The notes: generated by a model not told the origin, from the sequence alone. Positions 48,010 through 56,719 are shown, numbered from the stretch's first letter. The stretch: DNA of 64,000 nt from Planococcus chinensis (GCF_020071995.1 NZ_JABWTK010000001.1:124001-188000); one strand, 5' to 3'. A program made the numbers and translations.

Positions 48010-48432
48010 ATGATGAAAGCACTTTACGAAACTACAGTTATTAATACGGGCGGCAGACAAGGGGAAGTTTTTTCAGAAGACAATATCTTCTACATGGACG
48101 TAGCAAAACCACAGGCACTTGGCGGCGAAGCGACAACAGCGACCAATCCGGAGCAACTATTTGCAGCAGGCTATAGTTCTTGCTTTAACAGCGCATTGGA
48201 ATTGGTATTGGAACATGATAAAGTGAAAGTGGAAAAAAGCGAAGTCAAAGCGACAATTTCTCTCATCGGTGACAAAGAAAATGGCGGCGTTAAATTAGCG
48301 GCCAAACTGGAAGTAACAATTACCGGCATTGACGATGAGCTGAAACACAAATACGTGGAAAAAGCGCATAACTACTGCCCGTACTCCAAAGCAGTCAAAA
48401 ATTCCATTGATGTAGAAATTGTCGTTATCTAA
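48010..48432 (+). CDS. ohr: Organic hydroperoxide resistance protein
   Basis: The 140-residue protein is of the Ohr/OsmC family. The peroxidatic C58 is in GYSSCFNSAL and the resolving C123 in NYCPYSKAVK; a conserved Arg lies in GGRQGEV (R16). It reduces organic peroxides with lipoyl-type thiols. The regulator gene of the MarR/OhrR group follows after 7 bases, which fixes it as Ohr rather than OsmC. AGGAATG-like site precedes two ATG codons. Confidence 0.92.
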   Translation: MMKALYETTVINTGGRQGEVFSEDNIFYMDVAKPQALGGEATTATNPEQLFAAGYSSCFNSALELVLEHDKVKVEKSEVKATISLIGDKENGGVKLAAKLEVTITGIDDELKHKYVEKAHNYCPYSKAVKNSIDVEIVVI

Positions 48433-48439
48433 ATAGATA

Positions 48440-48892
48440 ATGGATGTGGTTGAAATGGATCAGCTGTCGAAACTGGATCAGCAATTATGTTTTGAAGTTT
48501 ATAAAGCATCAAGCAATTTCACAAAGATGTACGCACGGGTGCTCGAACCGTTCAATCTGACATTCACACAGTACCTGGTGCTGCTTGTGTTATGGGAAGA
48601 AGATCATTTATTGATGAAAGACATCGGAGAAAGGCTCGGCCTCGGGACCGGGACGCTCAATCCAATCATCAACCGGATGATGGAACGCGGTTGGCTTGTC
48701 AAAGAACAATCGCCTGGCGACAAGCGTGCTTTCATCATTTCGCTGACAGAAAAAGCGAAGAGGGAGCATCAGCCGATTGAACAGGCGGTCGCAGAAAAAC
48801 TGATTGATTGCAATTTTATAGACGTCAACGCCATCACGCTGATGAAAAACCTGAAAGAACTGAACGCTTTTTTCAGCGAAATGGATTTGTAG
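48440..48892 (+). CDS. ohrR: Organic hydroperoxide regulator OhrR
   Basis: The 150-residue MarR-family protein has the OhrR signature QLCFEVYKASSNFTKMYARVL with the sensing cysteine (C17 here), a recognition helix in GTGTLNPIINRMMERGWLVK and the wing KRAFIISLT. Oxidation of this Cys by organic peroxides releases the repressor from DNA. It should repress the ohr-ohrR transcript through the palindromes at 47951-47988. A second in-frame ATG at 48455 is a possible start. The Gpx gene follows after 32 bases. Confidence 0.88.
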   Translation: MDVVEMDQLSKLDQQLCFEVYKASSNFTKMYARVLEPFNLTFTQYLVLLVLWEEDHLLMKDIGERLGLGTGTLNPIINRMMERGWLVKEQSPGDKRAFIISLTEKAKREHQPIEQAVAEKLIDCNFIDVNAITLMKNLKELNAFFSEMDL

Positions 48893-48924
48893 AATGGCAA
48901 AGCCAAGAAAAGGAGTGATGTGCA

Positions 48925-49401
48925 ATGGGAATTTATGATTTAACGGTAACGGATGCAAACGGAAAAACCTACCCCATGAGCGAATACCAGGGCAAAGCGA
49001 TGCTGATTGTCAACACGGCGACCAAATGCGGACTCAGCGGTCAATTCGACAGCCTTGAAAATTTGTACAAAACATATAAAGACCAAGGCCTTGTAGTTCT
49101 TGGTTTTCCATCTGATCAGTTTGCACAGGAACTGGCAAATGCAAAAGAAGCGGAAGAGGCATGCCGGATGAGCTATGGCGTCACGTTCCCGATGCACGAC
49201 ATCATCAAAGTCAACGGCAAAGAAGCACATCCGCTGTTTAAATACTTAACCGACAACACCAAAGGGCTGCTCGGCAGCAGCATCAAATGGAATTTCACGA
49301 AGTTTCTCGTGGATGGAGAAGGCAACATCGTCGGCCGTTATTCGCCGAAAGACAAACCCGAATCATTCGAGAAAGAAATCCAAAAAGTACTGGCGAAATA
49401 A
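48925..49401 (+). CDS. Glutathione peroxidase-family peroxidase
   Basis: The 158-residue protein is of the GPx/BsaA family. The peroxidatic C35 is in VNTATKCGLSGQF, and the tetrad Trp and Asn are in SSIKWNFTKFLVDGEG. The usual FPCNQF motif is FPSDQF here, so the resolving Cys is lost and Asn is Asp. Bacterial members use thioredoxin rather than glutathione, and as it lacks the resolving Cys it may be a one-Cys form. It follows ohrR and probably shares its transcript. Confidence 0.9.
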   Translation: MGIYDLTVTDANGKTYPMSEYQGKAMLIVNTATKCGLSGQFDSLENLYKTYKDQGLVVLGFPSDQFAQELANAKEAEEACRMSYGVTFPMHDIIKVNGKEAHPLFKYLTDNTKGLLGSSIKWNFTKFLVDGEGNIVGRYSPKDKPESFEKEIQKVLAK

Positions 49402-49418
49402 AAACAGGATAACCATCA

Positions 49419-49454
49419 ACGCCCCAGAGCAATCGATGCTCCGGGGCGTTTTTT
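49419..49454. terminator. Terminator between gpx and the hydrolase gene
   Basis: Stem AACGCCCC(A)GAGCA with its near-complement TGCTC(C)GGGGCGTT and six T on the plus strand. The convergent hydrolase gene stops at its edge. Confidence 0.85.
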
Positions 49455-50328
49455 ATGAAGTGCTGGCAGAATGGCATATTTCATCCAACCATGTTGATAC
49501 GGCATCCGCCGTTTCGTCCGGTTTATCCCATTGCAGCATGTGGCCTGCATGTTCAATTCTCCGGATGCTTACATCTTCTATGGCTTCCTGCAGCTGTGCA
49601 ATCCCCAAAGCCCGGGCATCCTCCAGCTCTTTCGGTGAATCTGGATAAATTAGCAGCAAAGGTGCCTGGATAAAAGGATATACGCTGGTAAAGGGCTCCT
49701 GGAAAAACGCATGGATGATTGACAGCACCGTAAATTTAGACACCCGTAATTCAAATTCACCTTTTTCATTCCGGTGAAAAATCGTTTGAATAGATGTTTC
49801 TATATCACTGTCCCATTTTTTTGCGTATGGCCTGTATTCTGTTGCAGCAGCGGACCAATTTCGGAACCATGTCCGGTTATCCATATAATCGTTCCAGCCG
49901 GAAAGCGCATAATCGAATGTCATTTCAGGTTGGTTCTGCGGAAACGTAAAGCCGCCATCAAGAAGGACGATTCCAAGCACCCGGTCGGGATAATGCCGGG
50001 CAAAATGCAAAGCAAGGTCCGCACCCCAGGAATGCCCCATGACAAAAAACGGCTTCTCTGTCAGCTGATCCAAAACTCTCTTGAACCAAAGGGCCAGATT
50101 TGAAAAGAGATAATCTTCTTCCCGGTCAAGCGCTGCTGATTTTCCGTGTCCGGGACTGTCCAGTACAAGGAGCTGGTACCGTTCTTCCAACCGAGGAATC
50201 AATTTGCCGAAACTGTACAAGCCACTGCCCGCCAGTCCGTGGAAACAGACCAGGAGCGGCTTGCTGTTATCGCCGTATTGCAGGTAGCTCACTTCTTTCC
50301 CTTCAAACTGCAGTTTCATGTTTGCCAT
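49453..50328 (-). CDS. Alpha/beta hydrolase
   Basis: The 291-residue protein is an alpha/beta hydrolase of the YugF/MhpC kind: LVCFHGLAGSGLYSFGKLIP (oxyanion), a GHSWGADLALHFA nucleophile elbow near 98-110 with Ser in GHSWG, and a final EHAGHMLQWDKPDE with the catalytic His. The substrate is unknown. ATG 50328 is 8 bases after GGAGG, which makes it a better start than the ATG at 50343 that forms part of that site. Confidence 0.88.
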   Translation of the reverse strand: MANMKLQFEGKEVSYLQYGDNSKPLLVCFHGLAGSGLYSFGKLIPRLEERYQLLVLDSPGHGKSAALDREEDYLFSNLALWFKRVLDQLTEKPFFVMGHSWGADLALHFARHYPDRVLGIVLLDGGFTFPQNQPEMTFDYALSGWNDYMDNRTWFRNWSAAATEYRPYAKKWDSDIETSIQTIFHRNEKGEFELRVSKFTVLSIIHAFFQEPFTSVYPFIQAPLLLIYPDSPKELEDARALGIAQLQEAIEDVSIRRIEHAGHMLQWDKPDETADAVSTWLDEICHSASTS

Positions 50329-50522
50329 TTTATTGTCCTCCATCTACACCACCGTTTCTTCTTCTTTAACTTCGCGCTTTTTGCAGCCATTCCTGCCTTA
50401 GCAAATAAAAAGGGTTTTCGCTTCAAAAAGAAGAAAAGATTAAAGAAGAGGGAAAACAGAAAGAAGCAAAAAGACCGAAAAGATTTTAATACACTGGTGA
50501 AGTTAAGGGAAGGCGGATTCGC

Positions 50523-51263
50523 ATGATGGAACAGGAATTTTACGACAAAATCGGCCAAACGAACGGCTGGGATTTCAGCTCGGTTCGCTGCATTGTAGAA
50601 GGGACAGGTTGGGATTTTTACAGAGAAGTGGTAAACAAGGCAAAACCTTCCGATATTCTACTGGACATCGGTACAGGGGGAGGGGAAAAAGTGCTGGAAA
50701 TCGCCGGCTCTTTTTCTCTAGTTGTCGGAATCGACAATTCCAAACAAATGATCAATACGGCCCGCGCCAATCTGGCAAACTCACAGGTTTCGAATGTCCG
50801 GTTTTTCCAGCTGCCAGCGGAACACTTGAGATTTCCGGAAGGCTTTTTCGACTTGGCATCAAGCCGGCATTGTTCATTTGACGCTTTAGAGCTTGCCAAG
50901 GTCTTGAAAAAGGGAGGCTATTTCTTGACGCAGCAAGTCAGTGAAGGCGACAAGCTGAATTTGAAGAAGGCATTCGGGCGGGGGCAGAATTTTGGGGAAA
51001 AGGACGGAACCTTGAAAAAGGCCTACATACAAAAACTAAAGACAGCGGGCTTTTCAAAAGTAGAGGCGTTTGAGTATGATGCGGATGAATATTACGAAAC
51101 GCCGGAAGACTTGATTTTCCTGTTGACCCACACGCCGATCATTCCGGATTTCGGCGAGAAGCCGGATGATTTAGCAGTGCTGAATGGATTTATTGAAGAG
51201 AACAGGCAAGAACAAGGCATCCGCACCAATTCAAAGCGGTTTCTGCTGATAGCAAAACGGTAG
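50523..51263 (+). CDS. Class I SAM-dependent methyltransferase
   Basis: The 246-residue protein has a Rossmann methyltransferase fold: motif I ILLDIGTGGGEKVLEIAGSF near 43-62, IDNSKQMINTAR as the acidic loop and LPAEHLRFPEGFFDLASSRH as the post-I region. It is probably specific for a small molecule or tRNA; the N-terminus GWDFSSVRCIVEGTGWDF is unlike a common family. The hydrolase-GNAT fusion gene follows after 32 bases and may be cotranscribed. Confidence 0.85.
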   Translation: MMEQEFYDKIGQTNGWDFSSVRCIVEGTGWDFYREVVNKAKPSDILLDIGTGGGEKVLEIAGSFSLVVGIDNSKQMINTARANLANSQVSNVRFFQLPAEHLRFPEGFFDLASSRHCSFDALELAKVLKKGGYFLTQQVSEGDKLNLKKAFGRGQNFGEKDGTLKKAYIQKLKTAGFSKVEAFEYDADEYYETPEDLIFLLTHTPIIPDFGEKPDDLAVLNGFIEENRQEQGIRTNSKRFLLIAKR

Positions 51264-51295
51264 TGGGAACCGGTAAAGAAAAAAGGAGAAGTTTG

Positions 51296-52447
51296 ATGAA
51301 GACAATCACAAATGGGCGATTTCCCTATCATACAGTCGAACCGGTGAACGGAAAAAATGCAGGACTGACGGTCATTTTCTACCACGGCTGGGGGACGACT
51401 GCTGAAAGCTACTTGGAATTTGCCGAAACTTTGGCCGGGGAAGGGTATACCGTCGTTTTGCCTGAGCTTCCTTATCATGACTCGCGAAATCCGTTGGCCA
51501 ATCCTTTCTATCCAACAATTTTGCAAGAATATTTTTGGAAAACGATTTTTGAAAGCATCGATGAATTCGACGAATTTCTGAGAGCACTCGAAATTCCGGC
51601 GAGCCAATTGATTGTGGCCGGCAGTTCTATGGGCGGCTTTATCGCGGCGGGCATCGGAGCGCAGCAAAACCAATTGGCCGGAGTGGCAAGCATCAATGGT
51701 TCAGGAGCGTTTCTCCTGACAGAACAGCTTTTGAGAAAAAGGGATCAGCGGCTGGCTTTATCACCAGAAGAAGAACAGCAATGGAAAAAATACGACCCGG
51801 CAAAGTCGGCGCGGTGTCCGGCGCCTTTGCTGCTGCTTCACGGAAAAGAGGATCCGGTCATTCCAGTCGAAGGGCAGAGGGCTTATTATGAGTGCCGAGT
51901 TGATAAGTACGGGCCCCAACAGACAAAGATGATTTTATACGACGGTGTCGGCCATCAGTTTACGGATGAAATGGCCGCTGCTTTTATAGAATGGCTCAAG
52001 GGCTTGCAGCAAAGTCCATTAACAGTGGAAGAACTTGTTTCCCCTTTTATTTCCCGGGAAATAAAGAGCCTGCTGGGCTACGCCACGTCGTCCGGCCAGG
52101 CAGAGAAGGCATATGAGGGATATATGGCGGCCGCCAATCACCGGCTGTACGGATTTAAAATTCAAGAAGGCATTGTTGGATGTATTGGTGTTCATTTGGA
52201 AGAAGGCCAGCTGGAAATCAGACACATCGCCGTATCTCCTGAAGCGAGAGGACAAGGGATCGGCGGCCGAATGATTGAGTGGATTCAAGCGGAACACTCA
52301 CCTTTCGTCGTAGTAGCTGAAACGGACCAGGAAGCTGTGGAATTCTACCGGAAAGCAGGTTTTACAGCGGTCAGCCTTGGTGAGAAGTACCCGGGCGTCG
52401 AACGCTTCTGGTGCGAAAGGAAAAAAGCGGATCATGAGAAATTCTAA
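51296..52447 (+). CDS. Alpha/beta hydrolase-GNAT acetyltransferase fusion
   Basis: The 383-residue protein joins two domains. Residues 1-240 are a YitV-like alpha/beta hydrolase: VIFYHGWGTTAESYLEFAE (oxyanion), a VAGSSMGGFIAAGIG elbow, LLLLHGKEDPVIPVEGQ and YDGVGHQFTDEM with the catalytic Asp and His. Residues about 255-383 are a GNAT domain: LYGFKIQEGIVGCIGVHLEE, then RHIAVSPEARGQGIGGRMIE as the acetyl-CoA site. The reading frame is continuous. ATG 51296 has AAAGGAG 7 bases upstream. It overlaps the next gene by 14 bases. The joint activity is unknown. Confidence 0.85.
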   Translation: MKTITNGRFPYHTVEPVNGKNAGLTVIFYHGWGTTAESYLEFAETLAGEGYTVVLPELPYHDSRNPLANPFYPTILQEYFWKTIFESIDEFDEFLRALEIPASQLIVAGSSMGGFIAAGIGAQQNQLAGVASINGSGAFLLTEQLLRKRDQRLALSPEEEQQWKKYDPAKSARCPAPLLLLHGKEDPVIPVEGQRAYYECRVDKYGPQQTKMILYDGVGHQFTDEMAAAFIEWLKGLQQSPLTVEELVSPFISREIKSLLGYATSSGQAEKAYEGYMAAANHRLYGFKIQEGIVGCIGVHLEEGQLEIRHIAVSPEARGQGIGGRMIEWIQAEHSPFVVVAETDQEAVEFYRKAGFTAVSLGEKYPGVERFWCERKKADHEKF

Positions 52448-53339
52448 TAAACTGCCGAGAATGAATCAGCATGCCAAGTGGCGGCTTGAACTCGCGCAAA
52501 ATTTAAGCAAACAACTGTCGAATTTCAGCGGAGTGCATGCGGTTGCTGCTGGCGGTTCGGTAGCGAGAGGATACGCCGATGCCTATTCGGATTTGGAATT
52601 GCTTGTTTACTGGCATCATCAGCCTGATGCCGAAACCCGGCTTGCAGTTTTCAACTGTTTGAATGCAGAGCGCCGCTATCCCAAAATGGATATCGGCTAT
52701 GACAGCGCCTATCTGATTGACGGGTTTCCTGTCGATGTTTGGCATAGAACCATGGAGGAGGAAGAGGCAGTTGCAGACAAGGTGGTGGACCAGTTCAGCA
52801 TCGACCTCGATGCCAGCAATGTGCTGGATACGATGCAATTCGCCATTCCGCTTTACGGTGCCGGCTATCTGCAGCCAATCAAAGAGCGGATCGGTGCGTA
52901 TCCGGACCAATTAGCGGTGGAATTTCTGGAAGCCTATTTGCCTCATTTTCATCTTCGGCAGTTATTGTATGCAGCGAGGCGGGACAATCCGACGGCATTT
53001 TACAGCATTTTAAACTCCATTCTGGACGGCTTGTTCCTGGTCTTGCTTGCATTGAATAAGTCTTATTTTCCGACTTACAAATGGTTTTACAAACGCCTTG
53101 CCGAATTGCCGGTGGTGCCGGAACAAATCGATTTCCGGCTGCGTCAACTATATGTGGAACCGCCGCTTTCTGCCGTGAAGCAATTGACAGCGATACTGGA
53201 AGAAACGGTAGCACTCGCAGAGCGCCTGTATCCGCAGGTGGATACCGCTTTTGTCCGTTATGGACTGGAGCAGCCGGTTCCGCAGGCATACAAAAACGCC
53301 ATTACTCTTGGAGTAAAGGCGCCGGGTGATTCGCGGTAG
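52434..53339 (+). CDS. Nucleotidyltransferase-like protein
   Basis: The 301-residue protein carries an N-terminal nucleotidyltransferase motif: AAGGSVARGYADAYSDLELLVY near 40-61, with the Gly-Ser and the D-x-E acidic pair, and IDGFPVDVWH near 96-105 as the third carboxylate. The C-terminal half is helical. It resembles DUF4037-type or aminoglycoside-type nucleotidyltransferase-like proteins, with no certain substrate. The start ATG 52434 lies inside the hydrolase-GNAT gene, so translation is coupled. Confidence 0.78.
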   Translation: MRNSNKLPRMNQHAKWRLELAQNLSKQLSNFSGVHAVAAGGSVARGYADAYSDLELLVYWHHQPDAETRLAVFNCLNAERRYPKMDIGYDSAYLIDGFPVDVWHRTMEEEEAVADKVVDQFSIDLDASNVLDTMQFAIPLYGAGYLQPIKERIGAYPDQLAVEFLEAYLPHFHLRQLLYAARRDNPTAFYSILNSILDGLFLVLLALNKSYFPTYKWFYKRLAELPVVPEQIDFRLRQLYVEPPLSAVKQLTAILEETVALAERLYPQVDTAFVRYGLEQPVPQAYKNAITLGVKAPGDSR

Positions 53340-54606
53340 CTGATTTTTCTTCTTCTGCTTTTGGCTGATGTTGTTTGACGGGAGGATGGGCCGCCAAAGC
53401 GGCCAGAATCCCGATTGCCGGAAACAGCATGATGCCCCACAAGATTTCAGCGTAGCCATGGAAATGGTCGAACGCGATGCCGAGCGGCAACGGTCCAAGA
53501 GCCGATCCGGTAACAATCATGGCCATCGAAATGCCGCTGATGCTGCCGATATGCTTGCGGCCGAAATAGTTGGGCCAGACCACAGCCATGACGATTCGCT
53601 CGATCCCCATGCTGACGCCCCAAACTATCCCGAACAAGATGGCGACGGAAAAGCTGGAAGCGGTTTGCAATAAAAGCAACGAAGCGATTTCGCCGGCAAA
53701 AACAAGAGTGAGCATGTATTGCAATTTTACTTTCTCGAGAACGATTCCCGCAAGAAACGTCACCGGAAGGCCGATTAATGCGGTTAAGCTCAATACACTG
53801 GCAGCCGCTTCACGGGATAGTGATTTCTCAGAGAAAATCGACAGCAAATGGAACGTCAGGCCGGTATTGACGATGCCGGGAATGATGGCGCAGACCAGCA
53901 GCAGCCAGAACGACCGGGTAGCGGCTGCTTCTTTGACGGTCCAACTGGCTTCTTTGAGTGCAGGATTGGATTTTTCTGCTTTGGCGGCACTGCCGTTATC
54001 CGGAAGCAAGCCCATGTCTTCAGGGGAGTTTTGGATCAGGAAAAAAGCGAGCGGGGTAAAGCAGACAACGACAATGGCGCCAAGGATGAGCCACGAAGCC
54101 CGCCAGCCGAAAGCATCGATGAGCCAGACGTTCATCAGCGGGAAAGCGGCTGAACTGACCAGCCCGCCAATGGCAGCGATGCTGATGGCGCGCCCTCTTT
54201 TTTTAACAAACCATTGTGGAATCAAGGAACTTGAAATCAGCCCCATCGACCCTTGTCCGAGAAGCCGGATAAAAAAGAACCCGATAAAGAGCATGACGAG
54301 ACTCGTTACGAAACTATTGAAAAAGCAGGCGATCGCCAAGGCAAAAGAGACAATGACGGCCATCTTTCTTGAACCGTTGCGGTCAATGAGCCGGCCGATA
54401 AAGAACAGCAGAAATCCTGCTGCCAAGGTAGCGCTTGAGTAGATGGCGGAAACCGTTGAACGGCTCCAACCGAATTCGTCTATATAATAATCAATAAAAA
54501 TCGCATTGGAATACGTTTGTCCGGGGCCAGAGAAAAACTGGGATAAAGCCGCTAAGGCAATAATCACCCAGCCGTAGTGGAAAGAATAACCTGTCTGGTG
54601 TTTCAT
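53302..54606 (-). CDS. MFS transporter (OFA/monocarboxylate-like)
   Basis: The 434-residue protein has 12 helices and begins SFHYGWVIIALAALSQFFSGPGQTYSNAIF, like oxalate/formate or monocarboxylate antiporters and B. subtilis YbfB-like proteins. A motif A-like GRLIDRNGSRKMAVIV follows helix two. Transport substrate is unknown; carboxylates are most likely by family. Its 3' end overlaps that of the nucleotidyltransferase gene by 38 bases on the opposite strand. No terminator is seen between them. Confidence 0.88.
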   Translation of the reverse strand: MKHQTGYSFHYGWVIIALAALSQFFSGPGQTYSNAIFIDYYIDEFGWSRSTVSAIYSSATLAAGFLLFFIGRLIDRNGSRKMAVIVSFALAIACFFNSFVTSLVMLFIGFFFIRLLGQGSMGLISSSLIPQWFVKKRGRAISIAAIGGLVSSAAFPLMNVWLIDAFGWRASWLILGAIVVVCFTPLAFFLIQNSPEDMGLLPDNGSAAKAEKSNPALKEASWTVKEAAATRSFWLLLVCAIIPGIVNTGLTFHLLSIFSEKSLSREAAASVLSLTALIGLPVTFLAGIVLEKVKLQYMLTLVFAGEIASLLLLQTASSFSVAILFGIVWGVSMGIERIVMAVVWPNYFGRKHIGSISGISMAMIVTGSALGPLPLGIAFDHFHGYAEILWGIMLFPAIGILAALAAHPPVKQHQPKAEEEKSATANHPAPLLQE

Positions 54607-54992
54607 CGTGCATCTCCATTTTTATAAGATTAACTGAACTATGTAAACTTTTTATCAAATAATTATTTTAAAATCACAATTTAATATCATAGCACGATTT
54701 TAATTTAATGAAAGAGTTAAGTATTCAACAGCGAAAAGTAAAAGGATTCAGAAAGTTAGTATTTTCATATAACAGGTAAATGGCTGCTTTTTTAATCTTT
54801 CTTACGCTTATAAATTTTTTCGGATAGGCTGTGTAAATGGCTGAAAAAGGTGTATGATAAGACTGGCAAAAATTTAAAAGCAATAGGCAAAAATACTTGG
54901 CAAAATTTTTCATTAAGGCCGGCTGTTTTTACTGCCTATTTGGGTTATTTTATAAAGAGGATAATTAGTTGAGGGCAAAGGAGAAAAAGAAC
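54607..54992 (+). promoter_or_regulatory. AT-rich intergenic region with uppP promoter
   Basis: This 386-base gap has no gene I can support. TTTACT (54928-54933) and TATAAA (54951-54956) with 17 bases between probably start the uppP transcript, about 30 bases before its ATG. The left part contains the divergent promoter region of the MFS gene, with no clear boxes. Confidence 0.55.
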
Positions 54993-55817
54993 ATGCAGTT
55001 TTGGGAATTATTTGTGGCAATGGTATTGGGGATTGTTGAAGGCTTGACGGAATTTGCGCCGGTCTCTTCAACGGGCCATATGATCATCGTCGATGACATT
55101 TGGCTGAATTCAAAAGAACTTTACACAGAGCCGGTCGCGAACACGTTCAAAGTCGTCATTCAGCTGGGATCGATCCTCGCTGTTGTCATCGTTTTTAAAG
55201 ACCGTTTCAAAGATTTGCTCGGATTGAACCGAAAAGAGACAGCCGGCAAAAAACAGCGGCTCAGCTTAACAAAAGTAATTGTCGGATTGATTCCGGCCGG
55301 AGTTCTCGGCTTATTGTTCGAAGATTACATAGATGAATATTTGTTTTCTGTGGAAACGGTCATCATCGGGCTTGTTCTTGGAGCGATTCTGATGCTGATC
55401 GCCGATTACGTCACCAAGAAAAAACCGCATATCGACACGGTTGACCAGATGACCTACAAGCAGGCATTCGGAATGGGGCTGTTCCAGTGCCTCGGCCTCT
55501 GGCCCGGATTCTCGCGTTCCGGTTCAACGATTGCCGGCGGGGTTTTGCTGAGAATGAGCCACCACTCAGCAGCTGACTTCACATTCATCATGGCGGTGCC
55601 GATCATGCTGGGCGCCAGCGGCCTGTCACTGTTGAAAAACTGGGAGTACTTCACGATGGATGCCCTTCCGTTCTTTATCGTCGGTTTCATCAGTGCCTTT
55701 ATCGTGGCGCTCGTCGTCGTCAAATTCTTCCTGAAATTGATCGACAAAATCAAACTGGTGCCTTTTGCAATTTACCGAATTGTCCTTGCTGCATTGATTT
55801 ATATTGTTTATCTGTAA
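54993..55817 (+). CDS. uppP: Undecaprenyl-diphosphatase
   Basis: The 274-residue membrane protein is UppP/BacA: GIVEGLTEFAPVSSTGHMII near residues 12-31 carries the catalytic Glu and Ser, and FSRSGSTIAGGVLLRMSHH near 170-190 is the second signature. It removes a phosphate from undecaprenyl pyrophosphate so that the lipid carrier of cell-wall synthesis can be reused; high dosage gives bacitracin resistance. ATG 54993 is chosen 10 bases after AAAGGAG; the frame begins earlier at 54969 without a site. It is transcribed alone. Confidence 0.95.
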   Translation: MQFWELFVAMVLGIVEGLTEFAPVSSTGHMIIVDDIWLNSKELYTEPVANTFKVVIQLGSILAVVIVFKDRFKDLLGLNRKETAGKKQRLSLTKVIVGLIPAGVLGLLFEDYIDEYLFSVETVIIGLVLGAILMLIADYVTKKKPHIDTVDQMTYKQAFGMGLFQCLGLWPGFSRSGSTIAGGVLLRMSHHSAADFTFIMAVPIMLGASGLSLLKNWEYFTMDALPFFIVGFISAFIVALVVVKFFLKLIDKIKLVPFAIYRIVLAALIYIVYL

Positions 55818-55835
55818 AGGCTTGTAAAAAAACAT

Positions 55836-55863
55836 TTGCTCCTTTATAGTTTAGGAATACAAT
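55836..55863 (+). promoter_or_regulatory. Promoter of the cobalamin-controlled RNR operon
   Basis: TTGCTC (55836-55841) and TACAAT (55858-55863) are 16 bases apart. Transcription would start near 55870, about 40 bases before the riboswitch. Confidence 0.6.
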
Positions 55864-55910
55864 ATTTAGTGTATTTAAAGACTAACAACCCCATATATAG
55901 TAAAACCAAT

Positions 55911-56065
55911 AACAATGGTGCCTGAAAAGGCTTAATAGGGAATCCGCTGAAAAACGGAGCTGTACCCGCAACTGTAAGTGCTGACGAACTATGGCAATCC
56001 ACTGTCCAACGGACGGGAAGGACATAGTGTAGGAAGACGCACGAGCCAGGAGACCTGCCATCGTT
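55911..56065 (+). promoter_or_regulatory. Cobalamin riboswitch
   Basis: The element shows the core of cobalamin aptamers: TTAATAGGGAATCCG near 55931, CGGAGCTGTACCCGCAACTG near 55965-55985 and the B12 box GCCAGGAGACCTGCC at 56045-56059. AACAATGG at the 5' end pairs with CCATCGTT at the 3' end to close the structure. A terminator at 56169-56201 lies between the aptamer and the first gene. Bound cobalamin should favour termination and thus lower expression of the operon. Confidence 0.93.
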
Positions 56066-56168
56066 ATAAGTTAATGACCTTCTCCGGGAGCTGGGAGGTA
56101 TAACGAAGGTACTCTGCGCGGTGCAGCGGTTTTTTGCCGGTTTCCGCCTGATTATTTACGTTTATCCG

Positions 56169-56201
56169 ACCCATCCTCTCGCTTGAGAAGATGGGTTTTT
56201 T
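56169..56201 (+). terminator. Riboswitch-controlled terminator
   Basis: ACCCATC-CTCTC and its complement GAGA-AGATGGGT form a hairpin followed by six T, 26 bases before the ribosome site of the thioesterase gene. It is the likely expression platform of the cobalamin riboswitch. Confidence 0.85.
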
Positions 56202-56232
56202 GTATGCACAAATACCGACTGGAGGAATGAAA

Positions 56233-56718
56233 ATGACACAGCAAATTACAGCAGGCCGTTCGCGGACCATCCAGACCAAATTGGTGCTGCCGCCGGACAC
56301 GAACCACATGGGGACCATTTTCGGCGGTGCAGTGCTCGCCTATATCGATGAAATCGCCGCCGTTACGGCGATGAAACACAGCGGCAAAGCGGTGGTGACC
56401 GCATCGATCGATACGGTGAACTTCCTGTCGTCCGCACGGGTCGGCAATGTCCTGCTTCTGGAAGGCGTGGTCATTTCCACGGGGCGCACTTCGATGGAAG
56501 TGTACGTGAAAGCGGAATGCCAAAGCATCGAGTCAGGCGAGAAAACCTTGACGACCACCGCCATTTTGACCATGGTCGCCGTCGATGAAGCAGGAAAGCC
56601 GACGCCGGTGCCGGGAGTGGTGCCGGAAACGGAACACGAGAAAAAGCTGTTCAAAAGTGCACAGGACCGCAAGCAGCGCCGCATGAAAATCAACGAATAC
56701 GCAAAGGAGCTGGTTTGA
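56233..56718 (+). CDS. Acyl-CoA thioesterase (hotdog fold, YkhA-like)
   Basis: The 161-residue protein is a hotdog-fold acyl-CoA thioesterase: KLVLPPDTNHMGTIFGGAVLAYIDEIAAVTA near 15-45 contains the Asn/His and Asp of the active site, and DTVNFLSSARVGNVL follows. It would hydrolyse acyl-CoA in the cytoplasm. ATG 56233 is 7 bases after GGAGG. It is the first gene after the riboswitch, and the nrdA-like gene starts one base after its stop. A thioesterase in a B12-controlled ribonucleotide reductase operon is unexpected. Confidence 0.9.
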   Translation: MTQQITAGRSRTIQTKLVLPPDTNHMGTIFGGAVLAYIDEIAAVTAMKHSGKAVVTASIDTVNFLSSARVGNVLLLEGVVISTGRTSMEVYVKAECQSIESGEKTLTTTAILTMVAVDEAGKPTPVPGVVPETEHEKKLFKSAQDRKQRRMKINEYAKELV

Positions 56719-56719
56719 T

